DNA from: Phaeosaccion multiseriatum | Lineage: Eukaryota; Ochrophyta, other classes | Direction: 5' to 3' | DNA length: 64,000 nucleotides | Assembly (NCBI GenBank): GCA_965112735.1 | Contig: OZ218955.1 | Span: forward strand, 3,968,001 to 4,032,000 | Shown: positions 1-15,616 of the stretch, piece by piece | How positions within the stretch are numbered: position 1 is the first letter of the stretch | How the letters are laid out: every line of letters begins with the position of its first letter | Translations under genes and position numbers: made by a program | Notes under the pieces: generated by a model | What the model saw: only the letters and a program-made list of their open reading frames with translations | Databases searched by the model: none | What the model was told of the DNA's origin: nothing

Positions 1-308
1 GGGGCCAATGTCGAGAACGGATGTCGATGCACTTCCTTGCTCAAGACAAGGTCGAGCCAGAGTCCGCGGTGAAGGCTCTGTCTCGGCCCATGTGCCCATG
101 TGCCCATGTGCCCATGTGCCCTTATGATTCATTCTGCAAGGGCCACAGCGGCGACCAACAACCAACAGACAGCGTGCTGGCGTGCATCGAAGGAGGCTCG
201 GAGGCCGGCAAGAGCATGGAGGGAGCCTTCAGCCTCCTCCTCGTCGCAAAGGGTAGGGAAGGCAGCCTTCAGCCTCCTCCTTGCGGCACTGCATCCGCTG
301 GGCTCCGC

Positions 309-342
<34 letters not shown>

Positions 343-469
343 TATCACCAATTGCTGCGGCTGCTGCTGCTGGATCGCCAACTGCTGCTCCTGCCCGTGT
401 AGCGGGTGTGGGCCTCCTTCGAAGGAGGCCTTCTTTTGAGATGAGAGTCCTCCCCACTCGACCCTCCCC
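1..469. other. 3' flank of the Rpp30 gene, repeat-rich
   Basis: No convincing gene. The stretch holds a short tandem run of TGCCCA(TG) units at 88-120, a CTG/GCT tract at 311-341, one copy of the dispersed TATCACCAATTGCTG word at about 344-358, and a perfect 20-bp palindrome at 411-430. Open frames here translate to poly-Leu, poly-Ala or poly-Gln and look like shadows of the triplet repeat. Confidence 0.5.
411..430. repeat. Perfect 20-bp palindrome downstream of Rpp30
   Basis: GGCCTCCTTCGAAGGAGGCC reads identically on both strands. It lies about 40 bp beyond the Rpp30 stop codon, so it would form a hairpin in that gene's 3' UTR. A role in 3' end formation is only a possibility. Confidence 0.8.
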
Positions 470-2601
470 TCATCCCAGAGCCACAAAGCCGCCGTCGCTG
501 TCGCTGCTGCTGCTGTCGCTCATCTCCTTGCCTTCGTTGCCACCACCGGCCTTGTCGCTCCCCTCCTCATCCCCATCATCGTCGTCGCCAGCCTTGGATG
601 TCCGTGCTCGCTTCTGCGGCCGGGGGGTGGAGGACACAGGAATGGCCCGTGCAGATGGGAGGCTCTCCTCCTCCACCTCCTCCTCGCCACCCCCCCGAGG
701 GAGAGTGAGCAGGGCGAGCATGTCCGCCTTAGCCCTTGCACTTCCCCGCCAGCCACCATCCCCCCCTGGGGCCCCACTCTGCAGCTCCTGCGGGGTGTTG
801 GCCGCCGCTATCGCCAACCGTCCTTGTCCCCCTTCTCCTTCTCCTCCTCCTTCTCCTCCACCCCAGCCATGGCCGCCCTTCCTCCTCTCTGCCCTCTTCA
901 ATACGGCCATGGCGTTTCTGGTCAGGCACCTTCCCGCCTGCTCCTGCGTCAGCCCCAGCAGCTGCCCGAGATTCATCACATCCCCTGGGCTCCTTGTGTA
1001 GAGAGCTCCGTCGGCTCCACTGGACAAGATGAGGCCTCGGCCGCGCGTCACCGCGAGCAAAGCGCGAGCCCCCCCGATGAGGTGACGGCGCGTGTTGGCA
1101 CTCTTGATGGCGGGCGAGTAGCACAACTGTGGGGCGGGAAGCGACACACAGCCGCGACAGTTTCAGTTTCAAATGGATTAGACCTTTTATCAACTCTACC
1201 TGCGCCGCAGCTGAGAGCCCTCGAGTCTCTGATCTCCCTCCCTCCCTCCCTCCCTTTGTCTCCCTCCCTCCCTCCCTCCCTCCCTTTGTCTCCCTCCCTC
1301 CCTCCCTCCCTCCCTCTCCCTCTCACCTCAAAAGAGACTCCCCTCTTCAAGGCCGCGTCTGTATTCTTCTTGGTTAGGTGGAAGGGCAGGCGCTGCGCGA
1401 GATCAAGCTGAATGATGTCCACCGCAGCGGCGTCCGCAGAGCACAGATAGGAGAAGGCGCGGCCAGAGGTGGGCCGGGCAGCCACGAGGTCGTACGAGCT
1501 GAAGTTGGCATCAACAAGGAGGGGGGGGGAGAGAGGAGGGGCGGGGTGAGAGAGAGCCACGACGAGAGGTGAAGAAGCTCGGCCTGGCAGGACAACTCCC
1601 TGGGAAGTCCCCCCTCAAGAAAGGGGCGAAGCGAGTCGCTCTGGCCATCCCCGCTTCTGAAGTATGCTCCTTTCCCCTTCGTCCTTCTCCTCCTCTTCCT
1701 CCTCCTCCTCGTCGTCCTCCTCCTCTTCCTCCTCCTCCTCCTCCTCCTCCTCCTCCTCCTCCTCTCCCTCTCCCCCCTCCTCCTCCTCGAGCTCCTTCCT
1801 CTGACAGGCCTTACCTCAGCACTTGGCTGCTCGCGGTCAGCAGCTGCGCCTCTTCCAGCGTCTCCAGCACCGCCGTGATGCGTGTGAGCTGGCAGGGGCC
1901 GTACGCCACAGAGCTACTACTAACTTGGCTGCCTGCTTGGCTGTCTGCTTTCCTCTTGCCTGGACGTTGGGTGTTGCGGCAGGAGCGCAAGAGATTGGCT
2001 TACATCCTCACCCAACGAACAAAATATGTAGAGACGAGAGAATAGACCTCCATCGACTCTCCAAGTAGAAAAAGAAGCTGGGGGACAATGGCAGCGACCC
2101 CTTTCTGAACCGTCCTGGGTCGCTTCTCGCTTGCCCCGTCTCACCTTTGCTCTTGCCCTTGTCGCTCGTCCCCTGGGTCGCTTGCTCTGGCCCTTCCTGC
2201 TGCGGCTGCTCAGTGTCCCGCACATCCCACCGCTCCGCTGTAAAGAGGCCTAGCGTGGGAGGGCCCCATCCTCTGGGGCGGAGGAGAGAGGGGTCGCGAA
2301 ACAGGGCTGTAGAGGGAGGGAGGGGAAGGGGGGCTGGCGGTCCCTGCAAAGCCTGTGAATTGGGAGCAGCAGAAGAAGGGGAAAGAGAAGGAGGGAGAAT
2401 ACGATGTGTCAGGCTAGGGCCTTCCTTCCGAAGACTCCCCCCCCTCTGTGCGTGACTCACGTGCTTGGGCATTAGCCTCCCGTGGACAGTGGTGTTGAGC
2501 GCCACCACATCATAGCCGAGCCGGAACAGCTCGTGCAGCACTCTCACGCGCTTCACCTCCCCCGCGCTGCGTTGCACCGAGACATTAAGGTCCAGGTACA
2601 T
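470..2601 (-). CDS. Ribonuclease P/MRP protein subunit Rpp30-like
   Basis: Protein subunit of RNase P and RNase MRP, which mature tRNA 5' ends and pre-rRNA. Exons on the minus strand are 2461-2601, 1815-1888, 1327-1498 and 470-1126, with phases 0, 2 and 0, giving about 347 residues. The family is recognised from the start MYLDLNVSV with GYDVVALNTT, then LTRITAVLE, SYDLVAARPTSGRAF, QRLPFHLTKKN, and LCYSPAIKSANTRRHLI with SSGADGALYTRSPGDVMNLG. These match the Rpp30 PHP-like fold in order. Relative to animal Rpp30, about 30 residues are missing before LTRIT. A phase-compatible 93-nt exon at 2145-2237 could fill this, but its Arg/Lys-rich translation is not recognisable. The C-terminus is a long Gly/Glu/Ser-rich tail. 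An in-frame Met at 2688 is an alternative start. The gene is divergent from the major vault protein gene. Confidence 0.93.
1237..1326. repeat. CCCT microsatellite in Rpp30 intron 3
   Basis: Tandem CTCC units are interrupted at regular spacing by TTTGTCT, giving a higher-order unit of about 28 bp repeated three times. The tract ends directly at the exon-3 donor. Confidence 0.85.
1675..1800. repeat. CCT-rich tract in Rpp30 intron 2
   Basis: Near-continuous CCT/CTC triplets between exons 1327-1498 and 1815-1888. Apparent proline-rich reading frames here are a product of the repeat. Confidence 0.8.
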
Positions 2602-3097
2602 TGGGCGAGTCGCTACCGCCGCGGGGAGAGGATAGGCAGGGCGGGCCGGGAGAGGAGTGAAGCGCGGAAAAACAACAAATGGCGACAATGTAGGCCCAAC
2701 ACGTCCACAACACAGGTTACGATCCGAGAAACGTCGTAAATCCCTTTAAGCGCCGATTTCCGATTTCCGCAAGGCAATCGGCTCTGAGCAGCAGTACGAG
2801 GCGACGACCACACACATCAGCAACAGCAGCACACAGATACCCCTCAAGGCCTCGGCGTTAAGACGGCCAGACACCAGAGGCCGCCACTTGACTTGAGGAA
2901 ATCTCGCCGAACGATCTTGCCCTCTCTTGTATCTCTACTCACATCACGTAGCAGGACAGAACCTGAACCAAGGAACTCTTCACAGCACCGGCGTGTGGAC
3001 GGCGAGACACAACAGACAACAAAACTCACAACTTGGAGGCCCCTGTCTCCCTATCTCTACCCTACCTCTACAGCTCTACAGAGGAAGCTAAGCAAGG
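2602..3097. promoter_or_regulatory. Divergent intergenic region Rpp30 / major vault protein
   Basis: About 500 bp separate the two start codons, so both promoters must lie here. There is a GATTTCCGATTTCC direct repeat near 2754-2767. I see no clear TATA box. Confidence 0.5.
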
Positions 3098-4621
3098 ATG
3101 GTTGAGGTTATTTCCATCCCTCCGGGCCACTACATTCATGTGCTTGACGTTAACAGCAACGTCACACGAGTGCTACTTGGCCCCCAGAGGTACACAAATG
3201 CAGCAAGCGAACAAATCGTGGCTGGGCCCAGCGCCACGCTTTGCATCCCTCCCAGGAGCTACATGGTCATCAAGAACCCTGCCATGCGACGAGCGAAGGA
3301 GGAGGAGGGCGATGGAGGGAGCAAGGGCGATGGCGAGCAGGACGTTGCACAAACAGAGCCGTTGACAGACCAGACCGGACAGGTGCAGCTAAAACACGGT
3401 GAGCTGGAGATTCGCATGTGGACCCACCGATTCCCGCTCTACCCGGGCGAGGAGGTGCATCAAGAGGCCACTCCCCTGCAAGTCGTGCCAATGAACTCCG
3501 CGCTACGACTCCGAGCCCTGCGGTGCGTGTGTGTGTATGGGGGGGGGGGGCATGTGGGAGTGCGTGAGTGCGTGCGTGAGAGCGGGCGTGCGTGCGTGGA
3601 TGTAAGACAAGTTGTTGGGGGAGGGATGGAACGCCCTGGTGTTGATGGTCCGTGCCGCCGTTTCAAACTTGCCTTTGCATTTCTCTTGCATCTCTCTTCC
3701 TCTCTCTCCTCCCTCCCAAGAGATGTGGAGGACTCCATCGCCTCACAGGACGACAGCGAAAAGGTCCACCGGCCCGCTGGGGAGGAGTGGATATTTAAAG
3801 GCCCTGGCACATGTGAGTAGGGCACAAAAGCTCGGATCAGGGTTTAGGTCGGCTTAGGGCTGGACCAGTGCTCTAGCAGGTCCTTGACTAGTGCTCTAGC
3901 AGGTCCCTGACTAGTGCTCTAGCAGGTCCTTGACTAGTGCTCTTGCAGGTCCTTGACTAGTGCTCTAGCAGGTCCTTGCTCCACCTTCGCTGACGTGCAA
4001 TTCTCCATCCTTCTCCTGCGGGGGCTGAATGTCCCTTCCGATGCCTCATCAGACATCCCGAGGATTGATGTGGAGACAGTGGAGACCGTTGAGGCTGTGG
4101 TGATCAAGCACAGTCAGGCACTCAAGCTCAGAGCTAGGAGGGCTACCAAAGACAGCAGCGGCAGCAAGCGCCACGCTGGCGAAGAGTGGCTGGTAAGGAG
4201 AGAGGAGGGGAGGGAGAGAGGAGGAAGAGAGAGGGAGAAAGAGGGAGAGGGAGGGAGAGAGGGCGAAAGGGGGAGGGAGAGGTATAGAGCGGTGAGAGAT
4301 CAACACGTATTCGAAAGAAAAGAGAGGGAGAGAGAGACTTTGACCTCGCGCCGCGCCCCTCCTCGGGCCCTGAGACTCCCGCCCCCCCCCCCACTCCCCC
4401 TCCTCCTCCGCAGGTGCGTGAGCCTGGTGCCTACTTACCCTCTGTGGACGAGGAGAAGGTGGAGGAGCTCAAGGCCTTCGTGCTGACCGACAAGCTCGCG
4501 CTGCACCTGCAAGCCCTCAAGACCTTCACTGATGTGTACGGCAAGCAGAGGAGGGCCGGGGAGGAGTGGTTGGTGACTGCGGACATGTCGGAGGAACACA
4601 TTGTTGACGTGTACGAGAAGC

Positions 4622-4670
<49 letters not shown>

Positions 4671-6931
4671 CGCGTATGTGAGTGTGTGTCTCTCAAGTAC
4701 GTGTGTTTGTGGGGGGGGCAAGCTCTCTATGTGTGGCGTGCACATGTGTGTATGTGTGTGTGTGTGAGCCAAGCAATGCGACTGCCCCTTGGGCCTGCAT
4801 ATGACCTGTGCATGGCTTGTATATGGCTACCATACCCGCTCGTCGTGTTTAGCCTATCTGTGCCCTGGCTCCCTCCCCCCCCTGCCTATTCGCCTCACAA
4901 ATGGCTTCAGGTGCGGATGGTGAGCATCACGGCCCTGACATCGCGTGAGTACTGCGTGGTGCTTAACCCGATTGTGGGGGGCAGGCAGCGCCTCGGCCTC
5001 AAGAAGCTCGTCAAAGGGGAGGCATCCTTCTTCCTGCAGCCAGGTGGGTGGGTGTATGGGTGTCAGGATAGGGGTTGAAGATAAACACTCACACCCCCAC
5101 GCCCACGCACACACACACTCTCTCTCTCACACGCACACATATATATATACACACACGCATGCACGCACACACGCACACACGCAACCTACTCACAACTGGC
5201 TCAGGCGAGCGGCTGGAGGCAGGCATTCAGCAGGTGCTTGTACTCGGGGAGGACGAAGCCCTCTTGCTGCAGGCCCTGCAGGACTTCGACGAGTCCGAGG
5301 GGGGGATGGCAGCCGACGGGGGGTCGGACATGGATGACACCTCCGCTGCTGCTGCTTCAGAGGCCTCAGGAGGAGGAGGAGGAGGAGGAGGAGGAGGAGG
5401 AGGAGGAGGAGGAGGAGGAGCAGGAGACGGCGTGGGCCAGCAGGGGCAGCAACTGAGCGCTGGAAGTGCAGTCACTGGCACGAGGCGTCGGCCTGGTGAC
5501 CGATGGATGGTGTACGGCCCTTCGGACTACATCCCGCCCGTTGAGGTGAGAGAGCATCCATGCACAACGTATACACAGCTCGAACTGCTTGATGTTAGAT
5601 GGAAACACGCACCCCATCGAGCTGAAACTTGAAACTTGAACATTGAACCATCTCTCACTTGACACCTCTGCGTTAGGTGAGCATCGTGGAGCGGCGCAAG
5701 GCCATCCCGCTTGACGTTACGGAAGGAGTGTACGTGCGGGACAGCCGCAGTGGAAAGGTGGGTGCGTGCGTGCAGGCTCCAGTGTATTGTATTGGGCCCA
5801 TCGAATCCACCAGCACAACTGCCACTGAGGCTTCATCCCCCTTCGGCTTGAGACTGCGGCTGTGGTTTCCCATGGGGACTCTCCACTCAGCGCAGAAGTT
5901 GTCTATATCGACAGTCTATATCGACATCGATAGTGGCCTGTACATCGATAGGTTATCGAAAGTGAAGTGCACTAAACACTTGATTGTCCCGCATGATGTC
6001 AATGAAGGTGCGGGCGGTGATCGGACAGACCTACATGCTAAAACCTACGGAGGAGCTGTGGGAGAAGGAGCTCCCCTCGGAGGTGGAGCTTCTCCTCAGT
6101 AAGCAGAGCATGGGAGTCAACTACGTCGCGCCCAGCCACCACGCCAATCAGGAACAGGGGCTTGGCCTTGGCCTTCGGCAGATCCACAGCCAAGGGTTGG
6201 GAGTGGTGAATCAGGAGGTGCAGCAGCAGATGATGCAGGAGGAGGAGCAAGTACAGCAGCAGCAAGTGCAGTCGCAGATGCCCTTCCCGATCATGAATAA
6301 GGGACCGAGTGGACCTCGTCCGCCGAGAGGAGAGCACAAAGTGAGTGGATCGGGGGGGGGAAGGGAGAGTGAGTGCGTGCGTGGGTGGGTGGGTGGGTAA
6401 AAAGGCGCGTGTGAGTGTGAGTGTGAGTTGAGTGTGAGTGTGAGTGAGAGGGAGGCAGAGGGAGGAAGTGAGGGAGCGAATGGGTGACGGAGTGAGAGTG
6501 CACGTGTTAACAACGGAGTGTGTGTATGTGCTCTTCTACCTCAAAATCTGCTCTCAAGTAGCGTCCTTTAACATCCTGCTCTAACAGCCCCCCCCCCCCC
6601 CCTCCACCCCTCCACCCCACTCCCCATGAGAAGGCAGTGCGCCCATCAAGAACCGCCACCGCTCGCGACAAGACGAAAGTGGTCACCTTCCGCGTGAGTG
6701 AGAACAGGTACAAATGATGATGGTGATGATGATGATGATGATGACGATGATGATGATGACGATATGATCTGGTGTTGTCAATCCGTGCCAGTGCCGTCCA
6801 AGTGTACGACTACAAGCAGAAGGCCGCCCGAGTGGTAATGGGGCCGGACCAAATCATGCTCCAGCCCGACGAGCAGTTCTCCATCATGCGCCTCAGGTAA
6901 GGCAATGGGTGTGCGTGTGTGTGTGCGTGTG

Positions 6932-6983
<52 letters not shown>

Positions 6984-7048
6984 TGTGCGCGCGTGTGTGT
7001 GCGTTTGTGTATGTACGTGTGTATGCGCGGGTGTGTGTGCCAGCCCTT

Positions 7049-7082
<34 letters not shown>

Positions 7083-8828
7083 TCACTCTCACTCACCCTC
7101 ACCCTCCCCCTCACTCTCAGTGGCGACAAGCCCAAACGACCCAACGTCATCACCTCCCTGTGCCTCAATCTCGGGCCTGATTTCATGACCGACGTTCTGT
7201 GCGTGGAGACGTCCGACCACGCCCGCCTGTCTCTCACCCTCTCTTACAATTGGCGATTCCGAGCCGAGGGCAACAACTCCAAGATCTTCAGCGTGCGCGA
7301 CTTCACCGGGGATGCTTGCAAGACGATTGCCTCTAAGGTTCGCGGCGCCGTGGCGATGGAGAGCTTCGACGTGCTCCACAGGGTAAGTTGGCTGCTGAGG
7401 AGGGCTGATGAGAGGTGTGAGCCAGTCGCGTGCGAGGTACTCCTGCCCAAGAACTCTCTGGAGTGCAGTGCTAGGTGTCAGGTACACTCTAGTGCGAGGT
7501 GTCAGACAGGGCATCTGATACCTGCTGCGTGCTACCTGGTGCCTGATGCCTCACACCTCATTCCTCATTCCTCATTCCTCACACCTCACACCTCACACCT
7601 GATACCTGACCTTCGTCGTTCTTCCATGGTCTTGCTCCCTCTGGGCTTTGCCTTGCCCTTGGCTGCGTGTGTGTGCAAATGTGCATATCTGGTGCATGTG
7701 TGTGTGCAAATGTGCATATCTGGTGCATGTGTGTGTGCAAATGTGCATATCTGGTGCATGTGTGTGTGCGCGTGCGCCCCCCTAGAACTCTGCTCGCATC
7801 ATCCGCGCCGCCGTGTTCGGGGTCGACGAGGCAAGTGGGCGCGTGCGCGACTCTCTGCTCTTCGCCGCCAACTGTCTGGAGATTACCAACGTGGACATTC
7901 AGTCGGTGGAGCCCGTGGACAAAGAGACGCGACAGAGCCTTCAGAAGAGCGTCCAAATGGCCATAGACATCACCACGAACTCGCAGCAGGCACGGGCCCA
8001 TCACGACGCGCACAGGGAGGAGGAGGAGGCAAAGGGCATGCTGGAGCAGCAGGCACGTTAGGCGATGGGATAAGTCAGTGATACGGAACGACATCACCAG
8101 CCACAATGTGCCTCTACTCAGCCCGCACCCCCCTCCCCTCCCCATATGCCTCTATCTCTCTCTTCAGCGCCTGCGTAACGAGGCCGCTGCGGAGGAGGCG
8201 CGTCGCTCTCTGCTGGAGCTGCAGGCGCTGTCCACTGCCATCGAGGCAGCGGGCAAGAGCAGGGGAGACGCCAAAGCCCTCGCAGAGGCCAAGGCCATCG
8301 AGGGAGAAGCGGCCGTCAATCAGGCCCGCCTGCAGGCAGAGGCAGAGGTTAGTCTGTTGGTCGTACGGACTAGGACTGAGAACACTTCGAGAGAAAGAAG
8401 AGCGCGGGTGAGCTCCTCTGAGATGTTGAAAACCCCCGCCTCCTTCCCTCCCCCCTCCTCCCCCCTCCTCTCGTATATATCCCAAACAGGCAATCGCCAC
8501 GGAGACCCGAATGGCTCGGCTGCGGGAGGAGCGTACTTCCGAGTACGAGCACGCCAAGCGTATGATGGAACTCGACCTTCACAAGGCCAAGCTAATCGCC
8601 GACATCGAGGGGGAGCGCTTCCTCAAGCAGGTAGAGGCTCTCGGTTCGGAAACCCTCGTCGCGATGGCCAAGGCCGGGCCCGACGCGCAGGCATCTTTGC
8701 TAGGCGGGTTGGGGCTCAAGTCTGTGCTCATCACAGATGGCAAGACCCCAATCAGCCTGCTGGACACAGCCCACGGCCTCATCGCTGGAGGAGGGGTGGG
8801 GGAGGTTCCTGGGGGGGGTAGTAAGTGA
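3098..8828 (+). CDS. MVP: Major vault protein (MVP)
   Basis: Main structural protein of the cytoplasmic vault ribonucleoprotein particle. Fourteen exons: 3098-3522, 3721-3812, 4053-4192, 4414-4623, 4911-5043, 5205-5545, 5677-5757, 6008-6340, 6634-6707, 6792-6896, 7121-7382, 7786-8052, 8168-8347, 8490-8828; all phases agree, giving about 993 residues against about 890 in animals. It starts with [16 protein letters not shown] and has the repeated GEEWL(V/I) motifs of the MVP repeats. These are followed by [17 protein letters not shown], the shoulder segment GPDFMTDV...[29 protein letters not shown], and the cap helix to [17 protein letters not shown]. Insertions relative to animals are a poly-Gly run at residues about 387-405 and a Gln/Glu-rich segment in exon 8. 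The donor after 8052 appears to be GC rather than GT, because only that choice keeps the phase. Confidence 0.97.
3864..3978. repeat. 23-bp minisatellite, five copies, in MVP intron 2
   Basis: Five head-to-tail units built on CTAGTGCTCTAGCAGGTCC, differing at one or two positions. The array is 115 bp long. Confidence 0.9.
4624..4690. repeat. GT microsatellite starting at an MVP splice donor
   Basis: The exon ends in CAG at 4623 and the intron begins directly with (GT)n, passing into a short (CG)n run near 4664. Confidence 0.85.
6905..7110. repeat. GT tract followed by CCCTCA hexamer array in MVP intron 10
   Basis: Imperfect (GT)n at about 6905-7040, then CCCTCA units at about 7049-7110. The second array forms the pyrimidine tract of the acceptor at 7120. 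Confidence 0.85.
7667..7760. repeat. 29-bp tandem repeat, three copies, in MVP intron 11
   Basis: Each unit combines a short GT run with AAATGTGCATATCTGGTGCA; the copies are almost identical. Confidence 0.9.
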
Positions 8829-9684
8829 CAAGGCCAAGCCAGGCCAGGGACTCCGAAGGCAAGGCAAGCCAGGGACTCCCCCTCACTTCTGTAGCACTAG
8901 AGGACGCCTCTGGAGGGAGGGGAGAGGCGCGTAGACAGGGAGAGAGAGGGAGGGGGGGTAGAGGGGGGGAGGGAAAGGGAGAGGGGGAGAGGGACGAGGG
9001 ACCAGGGGATAGAGACAGAGAGGGAGAGAGAGAAGGAGAGGGAGAGGGAGAGAGGGAGAGAGAAGAGAAAGAGGAAAAGAGAGGGTAGAGAGAGATCGTT
9101 GGAAAGGGGAGTGGACACAGTATATGTCGAGATAAGTACATAAGGGGTAAGAGAGGCGGATGATCGACCAGTAGGCATCAGGTAGGCACCGCACCAGGGG
9201 GGGGGTGGCACAAGTGACGTCACGAGAAAGAATATCATAATATTTCACTCGATATACTCGAAGGATGTCTTTCTAATTGAATGTACAGTGTCAAAGAGAA
9301 TGTTGACGAAGGAGGGGCCGACTGGCTTCAACCCAATCGTATCCCCAACGGCCTGTCTGCAGTAGGCACGGTGTAGCCTCCTCTCGGCTCCTAAGCCTTC
9401 TTGCCTGCTTGCCCGCCGTCCTTCTTCCTTCCTTTCTTCTTTCCTTCTTTCCTTCCTTCCTTCCTTCCTCCCCCCCCTTTCCTGTCTCGACTTGCATCTC
9501 AGGCCTAATCAGACAACGCCCACCACACTCCACCCACTCCCCTGTCCCTGTCTATATGTCTATCTGTCTATCTGTCTATCACCTCGCCTGCAGCCATCCA
9601 TCAGCTGCCCTCCATCTAGCCAGCTAGGCCTCTTGCTGCCCTCCATCCATCTGGCTAGGCCTACTGCTGACCTCCATCAGCTAG
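8829..9684. other. Convergent intergenic region MVP / MHYT gene
   Basis: No gene is supported. A polypurine GGGA-rich tract lies at about 8925-9085, and a series of imperfect CCATC(T)AGCTAGGCCT units lies at about 9592-9695. Open frames here are Gly/Arg- or Pro/Ser-rich repeat translations. Confidence 0.5.
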
Positions 9685-14474
<4,790 letters not shown>

Positions 14475-15616
14475 ATCACAAAGCGATGCCTGCTGCCCCC
14501 CCCCCCCCCCCTCCACTCTAGGCCACCCTACGAGAAGAGAAGAGAAAAGTCTTGCAATGTGAGACGAGCTCTTACACGCCTCCTCCGGGTGACACACGAC
14601 AGACAGTGAAACAGAATGACGGGAAAAGCTCACTATAAAGTACAGCGCAGGCTTTTAAGGTAAAGACCGTTCAAATTTCTGTAACTGTTGTAACTGTCTT
14701 CTTTTTTCTCCAACCCCTTACACACGTACTAGAAGGAGAGGTGTCTCTATGCCCCCCCCCTCCTGCACTGTGCAGAGACAGGCATGACGCCTGCGCCTCT
14801 GCCACAGGCCCCGTCCAGTCCAAGCAACACAGCAAAGCACAGCCAACTCGGCGTCCGCTGCTGCCAGTCTCGCTGATGATGACTCATCACGCACATCCAG
14901 AAGGCCTTAGACATGACAGGACAGGGCAGCCAGCAGCCCCCCCTCAAGCTCAAGGCCCTCACGGAGGAGGGGGGGGGCACGCCAAACCCAGCACCAGCAC
15001 CAGCAGAAGGCAACCGAAGGCAGGCAGCCCTCCCCTCTTTCCCAGGGGTTGGCATGAAGCCAGTACCGCCCATGAAGCCAGTGAACCAAGAAGGTGCACA
15101 GAGGGGGTTGCCGTTGTCCGCGGCGGGCGGGTGGTGGACCAACCGAGTAGGCCTGAAACTCAAATTCCTTCTCCTCCGAGAGGTGGGCCTGCAAGTCCTT
15201 CGGGTCAGTGAGAGAGCGAGTCAGTCCCATATCGACCACTCACTCTGTCGCCTCCCCGTGTGACCAAGGTGTGGCGGTCTGGGGGGCGAAGCCGGCACCT
15301 AGAACCGACGTCGGATTCCTTCGCCTTCCAGTGCCTTCCCTCCACGGCCACCCGTAACCCCACACCGCACACGTGGACGTGCGTGGGGAAGGAGTGCACA
15401 GGCACAGCTCAGGCACTGCTCAGGCACTGCTCAGGCACTGCTCAGGCACTGCTCAGGGCCATTCGCATCAGCACAGCTCCAGGAGCACGGCTCAGAGGGC
15501 ACCGCTCAGAGGGCACGGCTCAGAGGGCACCGCTCAGAAGCCGCCACTGCGCTGCATCCTTGTCGAGTGCATGCATGTGTGAGTGCGTGAGTGCCTGAGT
15601 GACGAGAGACTTTCCT
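14475..15616. other. Intergenic region between the MHYT gene 5' end and UPF2 3' end
   Basis: Contains the MHYT promoter side and the UPF2 3' flank. It also holds a four-copy 11-bp array (TCAGGCACTGC) at about 15409-15456 and a GCTCAGAGGGCAC array at about 15487-15540. An open frame at 14913-15263 (+) is Pro/Gln-rich at its start with no recognisable domain; I cannot decide whether it is expressed. Confidence 0.4.

Noticed and set aside
14913-15263. Plus-strand 116-codon frame as a gene
   Set aside because: Pro/Gln-rich start but no homology, no supported splice partners and overlap with intergenic repeats; mentioned only as an undecided frame.
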